Of a DNA stretch of 64,000 bases, positions 52,201-60,641 are shown in pieces. The notes under the pieces were generated by a model. The model had not been told where the DNA came from. It worked only from the letters and a program-made list of their open reading frames with translations, and did not search any database. The stretch is from Marinirhabdus sp050859505 (GTDB lineage Bacteria > Bacteroidota > Bacteroidia > Flavobacteriales > Flavobacteriaceae): assembly GCF_050859505.1 (NCBI RefSeq), contig NZ_CP193934.1, positions 744,001 through 808,000 of the forward strand, in the 5' to 3' direction. Numbering within the stretch: the first letter of the stretch is position 1; every line of letters begins with the position of its first letter. The position numbers were made by a program, and so were the translations under genes.

Positions 52201-54817
52201 AGATGGAGATTCTGAAAGTTCTAAAATGCTCATCTTTTCCGCCAACAAAGAAAAATTTGATGTAGGCGAAGAAGCCGTGCTTACGTTTCCTTCGGGAAGT
52301 GCTGGGCGTGCTTTGATTAGTATTGAAAACGGTACCGAAGTGTTATCAACCCAATGGATTGAAACTACAAAAGGCGAAACCCAAGCCAGAATTAAAATCA
52401 CCAAAGAGATGGCGCCCAATGTATATGCGAACATTTCATTGTTACAACCGCACGAACAGACCAAAAACGATTTGCCGATGCGTTTATACGGGGTAATTCC
52501 AATTTTAGTGGAAGATCCTTCAAAGGTGCTAAAACCAAAATTACAAATGCCCGAAGTGTTAAAGCCTGAGGAAACTTTCAGCATTAAAGTTTCCGAAGAA
52601 AACAACAAACCCATGACCTACACCGTGGCGATGGTAGATGAAGGTTTACTGGATTTAACGCGCTACGTAACGCCAAAAATTCACGAAGCTTTTTACACTC
52701 GCGAAGCTTTGGGTGTTAAGACGTTTGATATGTATGATTATGTAATTGGCGCGTATTCCGGAAGCGTTAATAATATTTACGAAGTGGGTGGTGGCGACGC
52801 AGCAGCAGGTGCGAAAAACCGAAAAGCAGACCGCTTTAAGCCTGTGGTGCGTTATCTGGGACCTTTCACCTTGAAAAAAGGAGAAACGGCAACACATAAA
52901 ATTACCATGCCTAATTATATAGGTTCTGTACGAACAATGGTAGTTGCAGGCGATACCGATAAAAGCGCCTACGGAAAAACAGATAAAACAACGCCCGTTC
53001 GTAAGCCCTTGATGGTATTAGCATCTGTGCCACGCGTGCTGAGTCCGGGTGAGAAAGTGACCATTCCGGTGACCGTTTTTGCGATGGAAAAAAAGGTTCA
53101 ACACGCCACCATTAAACTGAAAGTTGGCGATGCTTTAAAACCCTTGGATGGTTTGTCAAAAACTATTTCCTTCCCAGAAGTAGGCGAACAAATCGTGAAT
53201 TTCGAATTTGAAGTATTGCCTACCGATACCTTCCAAACTATTGAAGTTTTAGCTTCGGGAAGCGGGGAAAGTGCGAGCTACAAGCTAGAAGTAGATGTAG
53301 AGAACCCAAATCCAATTTCACAAAAATCCACGCAGTACACCCTTTCCGAAGATGGCAACCAAACCATCTCTTTTGACACCTTTGGCGTAGCAGGATCGAA
53401 TGCGGCAACGTTGGAATTTTCATCCTTACCACCCATGGATTTTAGCAAACGGATGGAGTATTTAATTAGATATCCACATGGGTGTGTGGAGCAAACAACT
53501 TCGGCTGCTTTTCCGCAGTTATTTCTAGCAGATGTGTTTGATATTACTTTCGACAAGAAAAAAGACATTGAAGGCAATGTAAATGCAGCCATCAAAAAAC
53601 TGGGACGCTATCAAATCACAAATGGCGGGATGGCATACTGGCCTGGCGAGCGACAAGCAGACGATTGGAGTACCAATTATGTAGGTCATTTTATGTTGGA
53701 AGCCAAAGGAAAAGGCTATGCCTTGCCTATCACTTTTATGAGCAATTGGTTGCGCTACCAAAAAAATGCAGCAAGACAATGGCGTAATAGCAACACAAGC
53801 TACAATTCTACCTTAACACAGGCGTACAGATTGTATACGCTGGCGCTAGCTGGACAACCAGAATTGGCTGCGATGAACCGTTTGCGAGAATCCAACAACA
53901 TGAGCAACGATGCCAAATGGCGATTGGCTGCTGCCTATGCCTTAGCAGGGAAAAAGAATGTTGCAGAACAACTAATGAGCACAGCAAACATCAATTTTAT
54001 CCCACAGCGGTATGATTATTATACGTATGGTTCGCCCTTTAGGAATAAGGCGATGGCGTTGGAGACGATGGTTGCTACAGGTTCTCCAAAACAGCGGGAG
54101 ATGGCTATTTCTGTTGCGAAGGAGTTATCTTCTCAGCGATGGTTTAGTACACAAGAAACCAGTTACGCCTTGTTGGCAATGGCAAAAATGGTTGAGAAAA
54201 ATGGCGGGAAATCTTTAGAGGTTTCTTACACCAACAATGGAAAATCTGAAACCGTTAAAACTGATCGAGCGGTAGCGCAACGAGACATTGGCATACAAAT
54301 GGGCAATAACTCCATAACCGTTAATAACAAAAAAGGAAATGTAGTGTATGTAACATTGGCTCAAAAAGGAAAACTTCCTTTAGGAAACGAGTTGACAGAG
54401 CGAAAAAACCTAACAGTAAAAGCCTCCTATTTAGACGGAGCAGGAAAACCATTGGATATAAAAAACGTACGCCAAGGTACTGAAGTGAATGCCGTAGTTT
54501 CCATCACGAATACCTCTAACGATTATGTTGATAACATGGCACTCACCAAAATCTTCCCTGGCGGTTGGGAAATCGTGAACACTAGTTTTACAGAGCTAGG
54601 TGGTGGTGCGTCAGGAGCAGCGCGATACAAAGATATACGTGACGACCGAGTGAATTTTTATTTCGATTTAGCGGCGGGGAAAAGCAAAACGTTTACCGTG
54701 AAGTTGAACGCTTCGTATTTAGGAACTTATTATTTGCCGGGCACTCAAGTGGAGGCGATGTACGATACTAATTACTATGCAAGGAATCAAGGGATTTGGG
54801 TTGAAGTTAGTCAGTAG
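49247..54817 (+). CDS. Alpha-2-macroglobulin family lipoprotein with thioester
   Basis: A giant 1856-residue protein. The start MNTLLRLLICAAFLSLASC gives a lipoprotein signal. Multiple macroglobulin Ig domains follow; the thioester motif GCVEQ has Cys1413 and Gln1416, inside the helical thioester domain (PHGCVEQTTSAAFPQLF). A very acidic insert (about 450-495, with EDDDYYYDDYE) breaks one domain. In E. coli the ECAM/YfhM homologue traps proteases in the periplasm and works with PBP1C to guard the peptidoglycan; the next gene is exactly pbpC. ATG at 49247 was preferred to an upstream in-frame ATG at 49229. Confidence 0.95.
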   Translation: MNTLLRLLICAAFLSLASCGDKTESSQTDNLFKFKEYISNHTYGNQSIAAPIRINLAQPLEQFEITQEIPSEYLKISPKTEGTLIVENNTTLIFQPKEYLKPNTEYTVTVHLQKLYEDIDTEFKNYTFSFKTITPNFTINLENLQSYNKQWQYVSGTLEASDLLKLEDAKKLVSVKQGKKDLHIKWSGDDAQARYFNFTIDSISRKIENSEIEITWDGKPIGAETKGNNTFAIPGQNNFTVVNVDASHSPQASLAINFSDPLKENQDFAGLVTIENASDLRFEVDGNVLNVYPNSRIIGDVRVTIFNGIKNTENFGLKKEFSELISFEQLKPAIRLLSKGVILPNAENTPIYFEAVNLNQVDVRVVQVFENNMLQFLQQSNLDNSSSYNLKTVGRRVAKKTITLDKGVGEDGIWKAYAVNLADFFKTNPGSLYQVEFSFTKDYIHYDCDAEDVASTEDDDYYYDDYEAGSDLDEEEREEKYWDGEMYRWRTYSYNWEQRDNPCHPAYYNEDRVIATNVLGSDLGIIAKKGNNLSYHFATNNLLNTQPESGVKIDLFNFQQQRIETVTTDTQGFAIYDSDKTIAFAVARKGKNYAYAKLGDGNALSLSKFDVSGKQLQKGLKGFLYTERGVHRPGDSIHLTFVLNDVANPLPKNHPVKLEVTDARGKLVQRTVLSQESNTTLRGARADNGFYYFPIKTEATAQTGNWNANISVGGVKFSKTLKVATVKPNRLKIKLDFDDDILDASKLVKGSVEGLWLHGAPARNLKVEMNTTLRSTTTAFDKFKKYHFNDPIRTFDEVEIPVLSKNLSADGTTDFSKKFDISNKAPGMLQATFLTKVFEGGGDFSIDVFSKNLAPYSHFVGMQSPEPHRYGSYYTDQKTTFDVVSVDAQGNASGNRELDVKIFKIEWRWWWNRSYDNLSRYEDATIYRPFKEMSVTTGGNGKGNFSIDIPEEEGGRYLIRVIDKESGHATGRVTYFYRNWWKRPTDGDSESSKMLIFSANKEKFDVGEEAVLTFPSGSAGRALISIENGTEVLSTQWIETTKGETQARIKITKEMAPNVYANISLLQPHEQTKNDLPMRLYGVIPILVEDPSKVLKPKLQMPEVLKPEETFSIKVSEENNKPMTYTVAMVDEGLLDLTRYVTPKIHEAFYTREALGVKTFDMYDYVIGAYSGSVNNIYEVGGGDAAAGAKNRKADRFKPVVRYLGPFTLKKGETATHKITMPNYIGSVRTMVVAGDTDKSAYGKTDKTTPVRKPLMVLASVPRVLSPGEKVTIPVTVFAMEKKVQHATIKLKVGDALKPLDGLSKTISFPEVGEQIVNFEFEVLPTDTFQTIEVLASGSGESASYKLEVDVENPNPISQKSTQYTLSEDGNQTISFDTFGVAGSNAATLEFSSLPPMDFSKRMEYLIRYPHGCVEQTTSAAFPQLFLADVFDITFDKKKDIEGNVNAAIKKLGRYQITNGGMAYWPGERQADDWSTNYVGHFMLEAKGKGYALPITFMSNWLRYQKNAARQWRNSNTSYNSTLTQAYRLYTLALAGQPELAAMNRLRESNNMSNDAKWRLAAAYALAGKKNVAEQLMSTANINFIPQRYDYYTYGSPFRNKAMALETMVATGSPKQREMAISVAKELSSQRWFSTQETSYALLAMAKMVEKNGGKSLEVSYTNNGKSETVKTDRAVAQRDIGIQMGNNSITVNNKKGNVVYVTLAQKGKLPLGNELTERKNLTVKASYLDGAGKPLDIKNVRQGTEVNAVVSITNTSNDYVDNMALTKIFPGGWEIVNTSFTELGGGASGAARYKDIRDDRVNFYFDLAAGKSKTFTVKLNASYLGTYYLPGTQVEAMYDTNYYARNQGIWVEVSQ

Positions 54818-54859
54818 TCGGTAGCGGGTAGGACGCTTCGCTTGTAGTTGTGAGTCTGC

Positions 54860-55032
54860 CTGCCAATGCACGACAGACAGGTGGTGAGATCGCTTCGCTT
54901 TTAGTGAAATGCAGTTTTTTGATCTGCAAGGTTTCAAGTGGATGAAGCGATGCAACCTTGTAGGTCTGACTAACGGGTTTAAATAAAAAACAAAATCCCT
55001 CACCCCAACCCTCTCCCGCTGAGAGGGAGAAT
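54860..55032. repeat. Dispersed repeats between the macroglobulin gene and pbpC
   Basis: CTGCCTGCC.. and GACAGGTGG at about 54857-54884 pair as a hairpin, and a CTCCCTC-type block (CCCTCTCCC and GAGAGGGAG arms, about 55011-55031) follows. They match the GC-rich spacer repeats at 39886 and 57497. No gene is visible in this 234-bp gap. Confidence 0.5.
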
Positions 55033-55051
55033 AAATTTCACAAAACGAACA

Positions 55052-57427
55052 ATGCTAAAAAAAATCACACATACCATCAAAAAACACAAAATCAAGTTCA
55101 GTTTGCTTTTGGTGGGATTGGTATGCTGGTTTTTTTGCCTTCCGCGGCCTCTTTTTCAAGATCCTACTTCAACCGTGGTGGAAAGTAGAGAGGGCGTTTT
55201 ACTAGGCGCACGTATTGCGACAGATGGCCAATGGCGATTCCCGAAGTTAGACTCGGTACCGTACCGATTCGAGCAATCTGTTTTACACTTTGAAGATGAA
55301 TATTTCTACAGCCATCCAGGGTTTAATCCTATATCAATTAGCAAAGCCTTGTGGGGAAATCTTACCTCTTCAACTCGTCGTGGGGGAAGTACACTAACCC
55401 AACAAGTGATACGTTTATCACGAAAAAACAAGCAACGTAGCTATGGCGAAAAGGTGATTGAAATCTTTCAGGCCACGCGTTTGGAAGCGGGATATTCTAA
55501 AAAAGATATTTTAAACTTTTACGCTTCGTATGCTCCCTTTGGTGGAAATGTGGTGGGATTGGAAACTGCTGCCTGGCGCTATTTTGGGATTCCAGCAAGT
55601 AAATTAAGTTGGGGGCAATCTGCTGCTTTAGCCGTGTTGCCTAATGCGCCTGCTTTGATTTTCCCTGGAAAGAACGAAGCCATCTTAAAAGAAAAACGCG
55701 ATAGATTGTTGCTGAAATTATTTCAGAAAGAAGTCATTGATCAGATGACCTATGAATTGGCACTGGACGAAGCCTTACCAGGAAAACCGTTCCCGTTACC
55801 CGAAACTGCGCTTCATTTAACTGAAAAAATCAGGAAAGAACACCCAGGGGAGCGAATTAAAACCACCATAGACCTCAACTTACAAACAACCCTAAACCGA
55901 ATCGTAACCGAGCAGTATTTTCAGTTACAGCAAAATGAAATTCACAATCTGGCCGTTTTAGTATTGGATGTAGAAACACGTGAGATTTTGGCCTACATTG
56001 GTAATGCACCTACAACGGTTGAAAACAATAAGTTTGTTGATGTTATTGACAAGTCCAGAAGTACGGGAAGTATTTTGAAACCATTTTTATACACCGCACT
56101 GTTAGATAGTGGGGAGTTGTTACCAAACACGTTGGTGGCAGATATTCCTACAGTGATTAATGGGTATCAACCAGAAAATTTTGACAAGGAATTTAATGGC
56201 GCGGTCCCAGCAAGTGTTGCTTTGTCACGTTCCTTGAATATTCCTGCGGTACGGATGCTTCGGTCTTACGGACTAGAACGTTTTCATAGAAGATTGGACG
56301 AGTTGCAATTGAAGGGCATTAATCGTGAAGCCAATTATTATGGGCTTTCGCTAATTTTAGGTGGCGCCGAAAGTTCGCTTTGGGAAATCACGAATGCCTA
56401 CGCAGGAATGGCTTCCACACTTAACTTTTTTAACGAAACTTCCAGCGAATACCGAACTACCGATTTTAAACACCCTACTTATATTTCTCACGCTGAAACT
56501 GATTCAGAAAAAGTAAGAAACCCTACTGTTTTTAATGCAGGCGCTATTTACAAAACCTTTGAAGCCTTGCAAAAAGTAAATAGACCTCTGGGGGAAGAAA
56601 ACTGGGATTTTTTTAGCAACTCGCAACCTATTGCCTGGAAGACGGGAACTAGTTTTGGGTTTAAAGATGCCTGGGCGGTTGGGGTGACTAAAAAATACGC
56701 CATAGGTGTCTGGGCAGGAAATGCAGATGGTGAAGGCAGGCCGGGATTAACAGGCTTGCAAGCGGCAGCTCCCATCTTGTTTGATGTATTGGATGTACTC
56801 CCAAAAACCGATTGGTTTGCTACGCCTTATGATGAATTGACCGAAGTTTCGGTTTGCGCAATTAGTGGTCATTTGGCAGGTGTTTTTTGTGGGGAAACCG
56901 TTTCAGAATTTATTCCGAAGAACGGCGTGCGCACGGAGCCTTGTCCGTATCATCAGCAAGTATTTTTGGCGCAAAACGAGCAATATCGGGTGAACTCTTC
57001 TTGCTACGAGTTAGCTGAAATGATACAGGAATCGTGGTTTGCACTTCCGCCGGTTATGGAATATTACTACGCTCCCTTACACCCTGAATACAAAGTGCTA
57101 CCGCCGTTTAGACCAGACTGTTTACAAGAAGGAGAAGCGTTGATGGAGTTTATATTTCCGAACCCGCCTGCCGGACGGGCAGGGCCAAACGAAACTATTT
57201 TACTTGCTAAAAACTTTGAAGAAGAAACGCAGGATGTGATTTTTAAAATTGCCCACCGTAATCCCGAGACCAAGATTTATTGGTATTTGGATGGTAGTTT
57301 TATAACTACTACAGAGACTTTTCATCAAATAGCGTTACAACCTTTACCTGGGGAATATGTGCTAACGGCTGTGGACCAAGACGGGAATGAGATTAAGCAG
57401 CGTGTTGTTGTGGAGAAAGCTAGTTAG
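55052..57427 (+). CDS. pbpC: Penicillin-binding protein 1C
   Basis: A 791-residue bifunctional peptidoglycan synthase: a membrane anchor (about 15-30), a GT51 glycosyltransferase with EDEYFYSHPGFNPISISKAL and RRGGSTLTQQ, and a transpeptidase with the SxxK serine in STGSILKPFLY (Ser340), SRSLN and KTGTSFG (Lys530). A C-terminal BiPBP_C-like domain follows (about 690-791). It partners the upstream alpha-2-macroglobulin in cell-wall repair in known systems. Residues encoded by a CCTGCC/GGCAGG palindrome at 57167-57183 (N-P-P-A-G-R-A-G-P-N) are odd and look inserted. Confidence 0.95.
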   Translation: MLKKITHTIKKHKIKFSLLLVGLVCWFFCLPRPLFQDPTSTVVESREGVLLGARIATDGQWRFPKLDSVPYRFEQSVLHFEDEYFYSHPGFNPISISKALWGNLTSSTRRGGSTLTQQVIRLSRKNKQRSYGEKVIEIFQATRLEAGYSKKDILNFYASYAPFGGNVVGLETAAWRYFGIPASKLSWGQSAALAVLPNAPALIFPGKNEAILKEKRDRLLLKLFQKEVIDQMTYELALDEALPGKPFPLPETALHLTEKIRKEHPGERIKTTIDLNLQTTLNRIVTEQYFQLQQNEIHNLAVLVLDVETREILAYIGNAPTTVENNKFVDVIDKSRSTGSILKPFLYTALLDSGELLPNTLVADIPTVINGYQPENFDKEFNGAVPASVALSRSLNIPAVRMLRSYGLERFHRRLDELQLKGINREANYYGLSLILGGAESSLWEITNAYAGMASTLNFFNETSSEYRTTDFKHPTYISHAETDSEKVRNPTVFNAGAIYKTFEALQKVNRPLGEENWDFFSNSQPIAWKTGTSFGFKDAWAVGVTKKYAIGVWAGNADGEGRPGLTGLQAAAPILFDVLDVLPKTDWFATPYDELTEVSVCAISGHLAGVFCGETVSEFIPKNGVRTEPCPYHQQVFLAQNEQYRVNSSCYELAEMIQESWFALPPVMEYYYAPLHPEYKVLPPFRPDCLQEGEALMEFIFPNPPAGRAGPNETILLAKNFEEETQDVIFKIAHRNPETKIYWYLDGSFITTTETFHQIALQPLPGEYVLTAVDQDGNEIKQRVVVEKAS
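57167..57183. repeat. GC-rich palindrome inside pbpC
   Basis: CCTGCCGGACGGGCAGG, a 6-bp stem with a 5-nt loop, lies in frame in pbpC and encodes part of PPAGRAGPN. It shares the ACGGG-CAGG core with intergenic repeats at about 57575 and 58571, so it looks like an in-frame repeat insertion. Confidence 0.5.
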
Positions 57428-57496
57428 TCACCTCGAAGCACAGCGAGAGGCCACACTTCTTGCTAAGAATGATTTTTAATGGGTTAGCTACCTCGA

Positions 57497-57605
57497 AAAG
57501 TCCCCCTTCCGAATTTCAGCAACATAAATTGTAAGTACCATTAAAATTTCTTGGGCTGAAATCCACCCCGCAAAAAAGACGGGGCAGGCTCTTCCCCCGA
57601 ATCGC
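57497..57605. repeat. GC-rich dispersed repeat block after pbpC
   Basis: TCCCCCTTCC and a GGCAGGCTCTTCCCCC block flank an inverted pair, ATTTCAGC near 57514 and GCTGAAAT near 57563. The core ACGGGGCAGGCTCT recurs as ACGGGACAGGCTCT at about 58571. No gene is visible between 57428 and 57688. Confidence 0.5.
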
Positions 57606-57688
57606 GGATAAAAACTTTTCAAATTTCATTGAACATTCTGTAACCGCTGTGGGAAGGAGCCAGCTGTGTGTTGATGCTGGTTTTAAAA

Positions 57689-58435
57689 CTAAAATCCTCT
57701 TTCTTTCTGCAATTGCTCATACGCCTCTTGCACCTTTCTAAACTTTTCTTCGGCACCTTTTTGGTACGCTTCATCCATGTGTTGTAGTTTGTCTGGATGG
57801 TATTTCTTGGCCATAGTTCGATAGGCTGTTTTTATTTCAGCAGTCGTGGCGGTTGTTGTAATTTCTAAGATTTTATAAGCACTATCAGGATTTTTGAAGA
57901 ACATCGCTTTTATACTTTCAAAATCCTGTACTTGTATGGCGAGATAGCGGGCAATGTTATTTATTTCTACTACTTCGGGCTGAGTCACATAACCGTCTGC
58001 ATTGGCAATGCTGAACAAGAAATGGAGAATTTGTAATCTAGATTCGTAACGCGTTCGGGTGCGTAAGAGCGCACATATTTTTGCTGAAGATATCTCACGA
58101 TTTTTAATCACTTCATTAAAAACCTTAAACGTAGCATTAGCGCGTTCTTTTCCGTAGGCTTGCACAAAATACTGGCGCACATAGTCCAGTTCTTTTTGGT
58201 TTACAACTCCATCGGCTTTAATAACAAGAGATGCCAGCGACAAGAGGTTCAGTTCAAAATCGGCTGGGGAAACAGTGTCACTTCCCTGTTGCTGAAATAC
58301 TTGTTGAAATCCGCCGCCAGACTTCCCTTTGCCACCAATCATCTTATCTAGTAAGCTTCCTAATAGAAAGCCAATAATAGCTCCCGGAAATCTAAAAAAT
58401 GTATAGCCCAATACGGCCAACAACCAACGAATCAT
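57689..58435 (-). CDS. TerB and J-domain membrane protein (DjlA-like)
   Basis: A 248-residue protein: an N-terminal membrane helix (WLLAVLGYTFFRFPGAIIGFLLGSLL), a TerB-like helical domain (about 60-165, starting NLLSLASLVIKADGVVNQKELDYVRQYF), and a C-terminal J domain (about 185-248) with the H-P-D motif in YRTMAKKYHPDKLQHMDEAY. That order matches DjlA, a membrane co-chaperone that stimulates DnaK. Stress or envelope role is inferred from the family. Confidence 0.92.
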   Translation of the reverse strand: MIRWLLAVLGYTFFRFPGAIIGFLLGSLLDKMIGGKGKSGGGFQQVFQQQGSDTVSPADFELNLLSLASLVIKADGVVNQKELDYVRQYFVQAYGKERANATFKVFNEVIKNREISSAKICALLRTRTRYESRLQILHFLFSIANADGYVTQPEVVEINNIARYLAIQVQDFESIKAMFFKNPDSAYKILEITTTATTAEIKTAYRTMAKKYHPDKLQHMDEAYQKGAEEKFRKVQEAYEQLQKERGF

Positions 58436-58547
58436 CTGCTTCTTATTTACTCAATTATACTGAGGTGCAAATATAAGTAATGCTTTTCTAGGGGGTGTTA
58501 TATTGGAAGGTATAAAAAATTCAAAATCACAAGCTCCAAATTCTAAA

Positions 58548-58592
58548 CTCCCTAACCCTTCCGTTATAAAACGGGACAGGCTCTAAAGGGTA
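58548..58592. repeat. GC-rich dispersed repeat
   Basis: CCCTTCCGTTATAAAACGG with CAGGCTCTAAAGGG forms nested stems. It shares the ACGGGNCAGGCTCT core with the block at 57497-57605. Confidence 0.5.
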
Positions 58593-58655
58593 GGTCAAGT
58601 GTTTTTTAAGAAGATAGTCCCTCCTTCAGTGTAAGTTTTTCCGAAGCAAATTGAC

Positions 58656-58663
58656 TATCTTTG
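58656..58663 (+). promoter_or_regulatory. Candidate -7 promoter box of the bacilliredoxin gene
   Basis: TATCTTTG matches TAnnTTTG and ends 32 bp before the ATG at 58696, supporting that start over an in-frame TTG at 58651. Confidence 0.5.
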
Positions 58664-58695
58664 TATTGAAAATTAATGATTTAAAAGAAAAGATT

Positions 58696-59106
58696 ATGTA
58701 TCCAGCAGAATTAGTAAAACCGATGCGTGAAGACCTAACAAGTATAGGCTTTAACGAATTATATACAGAACAAGACGTAACCAATGCGTTAGCAAAAGAA
58801 GGAACTACTTTGGTAGTTGTGAATTCAGTTTGTGGTTGTGCAGCTGCCAATGCGCGCCCAGGAGCCCGTATGAGCTTGCAAAACGCAAAATCTCCAGATC
58901 ACCTAGTAACTGTTTTTGCAGGCGTTGACCGTGAAGCGGTAGATGCTGCGAGAGCACAAATGGTACCATTCCCTCCAAGTTCGCCTTGTATGGCGTTGTT
59001 TAAAGATGGTGAGTTAGTCCATATGCTAGAGCGCCACCACATTGAAGGACGTCCAGCCGATATGATTGCCGAAAATTTAAAAGGAGCTTTTAACGAATTT
59101 TGTTAG
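58696..59106 (+). CDS. BrxA/BrxB family bacilliredoxin
   Basis: A 136-residue thioredoxin-fold protein of the YphP/YqiW (BrxA/BrxB) family. The redox site is C-G-C in VVNSVCGCAAANARPG, and PFPPSSPCMALFKDGELVHMLERHHIEGR is the typical following stretch. Bacilliredoxins remove bacillithiol from oxidised proteins in Firmicutes; bacillithiol has also been reported in some Bacteroidetes relatives, so a thiol-repair role is likely but unproven. ATG at 58696. Confidence 0.93.
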   Translation: MYPAELVKPMREDLTSIGFNELYTEQDVTNALAKEGTTLVVVNSVCGCAAANARPGARMSLQNAKSPDHLVTVFAGVDREAVDAARAQMVPFPPSSPCMALFKDGELVHMLERHHIEGRPADMIAENLKGAFNEFC

Positions 59107-59148
59107 TCCCCTCCTCAATCCTCCCCAGAAGGGAGGAAGAAAAAGATG

Positions 59149-59181
59149 AACCGTTTTCTAATTATAGAAAACGGTTTTTTT
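59149..59181 (+). terminator. Terminator of the bacilliredoxin gene
   Basis: AACCGTTTTCT and AGAAAACGGTT form an 11-bp stem with a 6-nt loop, followed by a seven-T run. Confidence 0.9.
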
Positions 59182-59237
59182 ATTTTTGTATCTCGGCTTC
59201 GTTCGGTAACCAATGTTTTTTATAATTTATTTTAATT

Positions 59238-59972
59238 TTGAAAATTTTAAGCTATCCATTTTCAGTCGTATTCTATTTGCTGTTTGGCGGTACCATTGTT
59301 CTGTTTCACCCCATACAATGGATTGCTTTTAACTGGTTTGGTTACCACGCACACAAAATTGCAGTGGATGCGCTACAATGGTTTTTAATGCGCTGCCTCA
59401 ATGTTTTAGGAACTCGTTTTACCGTTGAGCTTCCTGATAACTTACCGGTAAACAAACCCGTTATTATTGCTTCCAACCATCAAAGTATGTGGGACATCCC
59501 GCCGTTAATTTGGTTTTTGCGGAAGTTGCACGTAAAATTTATTTCTAAAATTGAACTGGGAAAAGGAATTCCTTCCATTTCATACAATCTGCGGAAAGGC
59601 GGTTCTGTATTGATAGATCGTAAAAACCCTGAGCAGGCTACCGCTCAAATTGAAAAGATTGCACAGTATATCTCTTCAACCCATAGAGCCGTCGTTATTT
59701 TTCCCGAAGGTACCAGAAGCCGTGATGGCTATCCAAAACCCTTTAAAACAAAAGGCTTAAAACTCCTTTTTAAAAACGCTCCAGATGCTTTTATTCTCCC
59801 GGTAAGTATTAGTAACTCATGGAAATTACAGCGTTTTGGAATGTTCCCAATACCTATGGGAGTTCATTTAAAAATGAAGGTGCACGAACCCATTAAAATT
59901 TCAGAATACCAGCCAGATGCGCTTATTTCTTTGGTAGAACAAACGGTGCTAAAAGATATAGTTCATGATTAA
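59238..59972 (+). CDS. plsC: 1-acyl-sn-glycerol-3-phosphate acyltransferase
   Basis: A 244-residue membrane-associated acyltransferase making phosphatidic acid from lysophosphatidic acid. The catalytic NHQSMWDIPP (H-x4-D), the substrate-binding PEGTRSRDG and the late VSISNSWKL are present; the N-terminal helix (FSVVFYLLFGGTIVLF) anchors it. The start is a TTG at 59238, chosen because it opens directly into the conserved hydrophobic start. The stop overlaps the HD gene start by 8 bp. Confidence 0.93.
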   Translation: MKILSYPFSVVFYLLFGGTIVLFHPIQWIAFNWFGYHAHKIAVDALQWFLMRCLNVLGTRFTVELPDNLPVNKPVIIASNHQSMWDIPPLIWFLRKLHVKFISKIELGKGIPSISYNLRKGGSVLIDRKNPEQATAQIEKIAQYISSTHRAVVIFPEGTRSRDGYPKPFKTKGLKLLFKNAPDAFILPVSISNSWKLQRFGMFPIPMGVHLKMKVHEPIKISEYQPDALISLVEQTVLKDIVHD

Positions 59973-60627
59973 TTCTGAAGAAAAATTGCTTCTGGAAAAC
60001 ACCATCGCTTTTGTAAAAAAAGAATTACAAGATGCCGAAGGTGGTCACGATTGGTTTCATATAGAACGTGTGTATAAAAATGCTAAGTTGATTGCTGAAG
60101 AGGAAGCTGTAAACAATTTGGTCGTTGAAGTAGCTGCTTTACTTCACGACATTGCCGATTCCAAATTTCACGGAGGAGACGATACGATTGGGCCCAAAAA
60201 AGCCGCTGAATTTTTAGCAACTCAGAAAATTTCCGAAGAAGATAGCACACACATTGTAAACATTATTGCCAATGTTTCTTTTAAGGGCGGAAATGCCAAA
60301 AAAACGTTTCATTCCAAAGAATTAGAAGTTGTGCAAGATGCAGACAGGTTGGATGCATTAGGTGCTATTGGGATTGCCCGCACGTTTAATTATGGCGGTT
60401 TTAAAAACAGAAAACTTTATGATCCCGCTATCCCACCGCACTTGAAGATGACGCCTTCAGAATATAAAGCTTCTATGGCGCCCACCATCAACCATTTTTA
60501 CGAGAAATTATTACTGTTGAAAGATAAAATGAATACCCAAACTGCCAAAAAAATAGCCCAGGAACGTCACCAATTTATGGAGCAATTTCTTGAGCAATTT
60601 TATGCCGAATGGAATGGAGAGTGTTAA
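59965..60627 (+). CDS. HD domain phosphohydrolase
   Basis: A 220-residue HD-superfamily protein. Metal ligands are visible as HDWFHIERVYKNA (first H), LLHDIADSKFHGGDD (HD) and the final VVQDADRLDALGAIG. The pattern fits the YedJ-type HD hydrolases of nucleotides, though the substrate is unknown. Start overlaps the plsC end, so the two genes are translationally coupled, though they have no obvious shared pathway. Confidence 0.9.
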   Translation: MINSEEKLLLENTIAFVKKELQDAEGGHDWFHIERVYKNAKLIAEEEAVNNLVVEVAALLHDIADSKFHGGDDTIGPKKAAEFLATQKISEEDSTHIVNIIANVSFKGGNAKKTFHSKELEVVQDADRLDALGAIGIARTFNYGGFKNRKLYDPAIPPHLKMTPSEYKASMAPTINHFYEKLLLLKDKMNTQTAKKIAQERHQFMEQFLEQFYAEWNGEC

Positions 60628-60641
60628 AGCAATTTTAGGTT

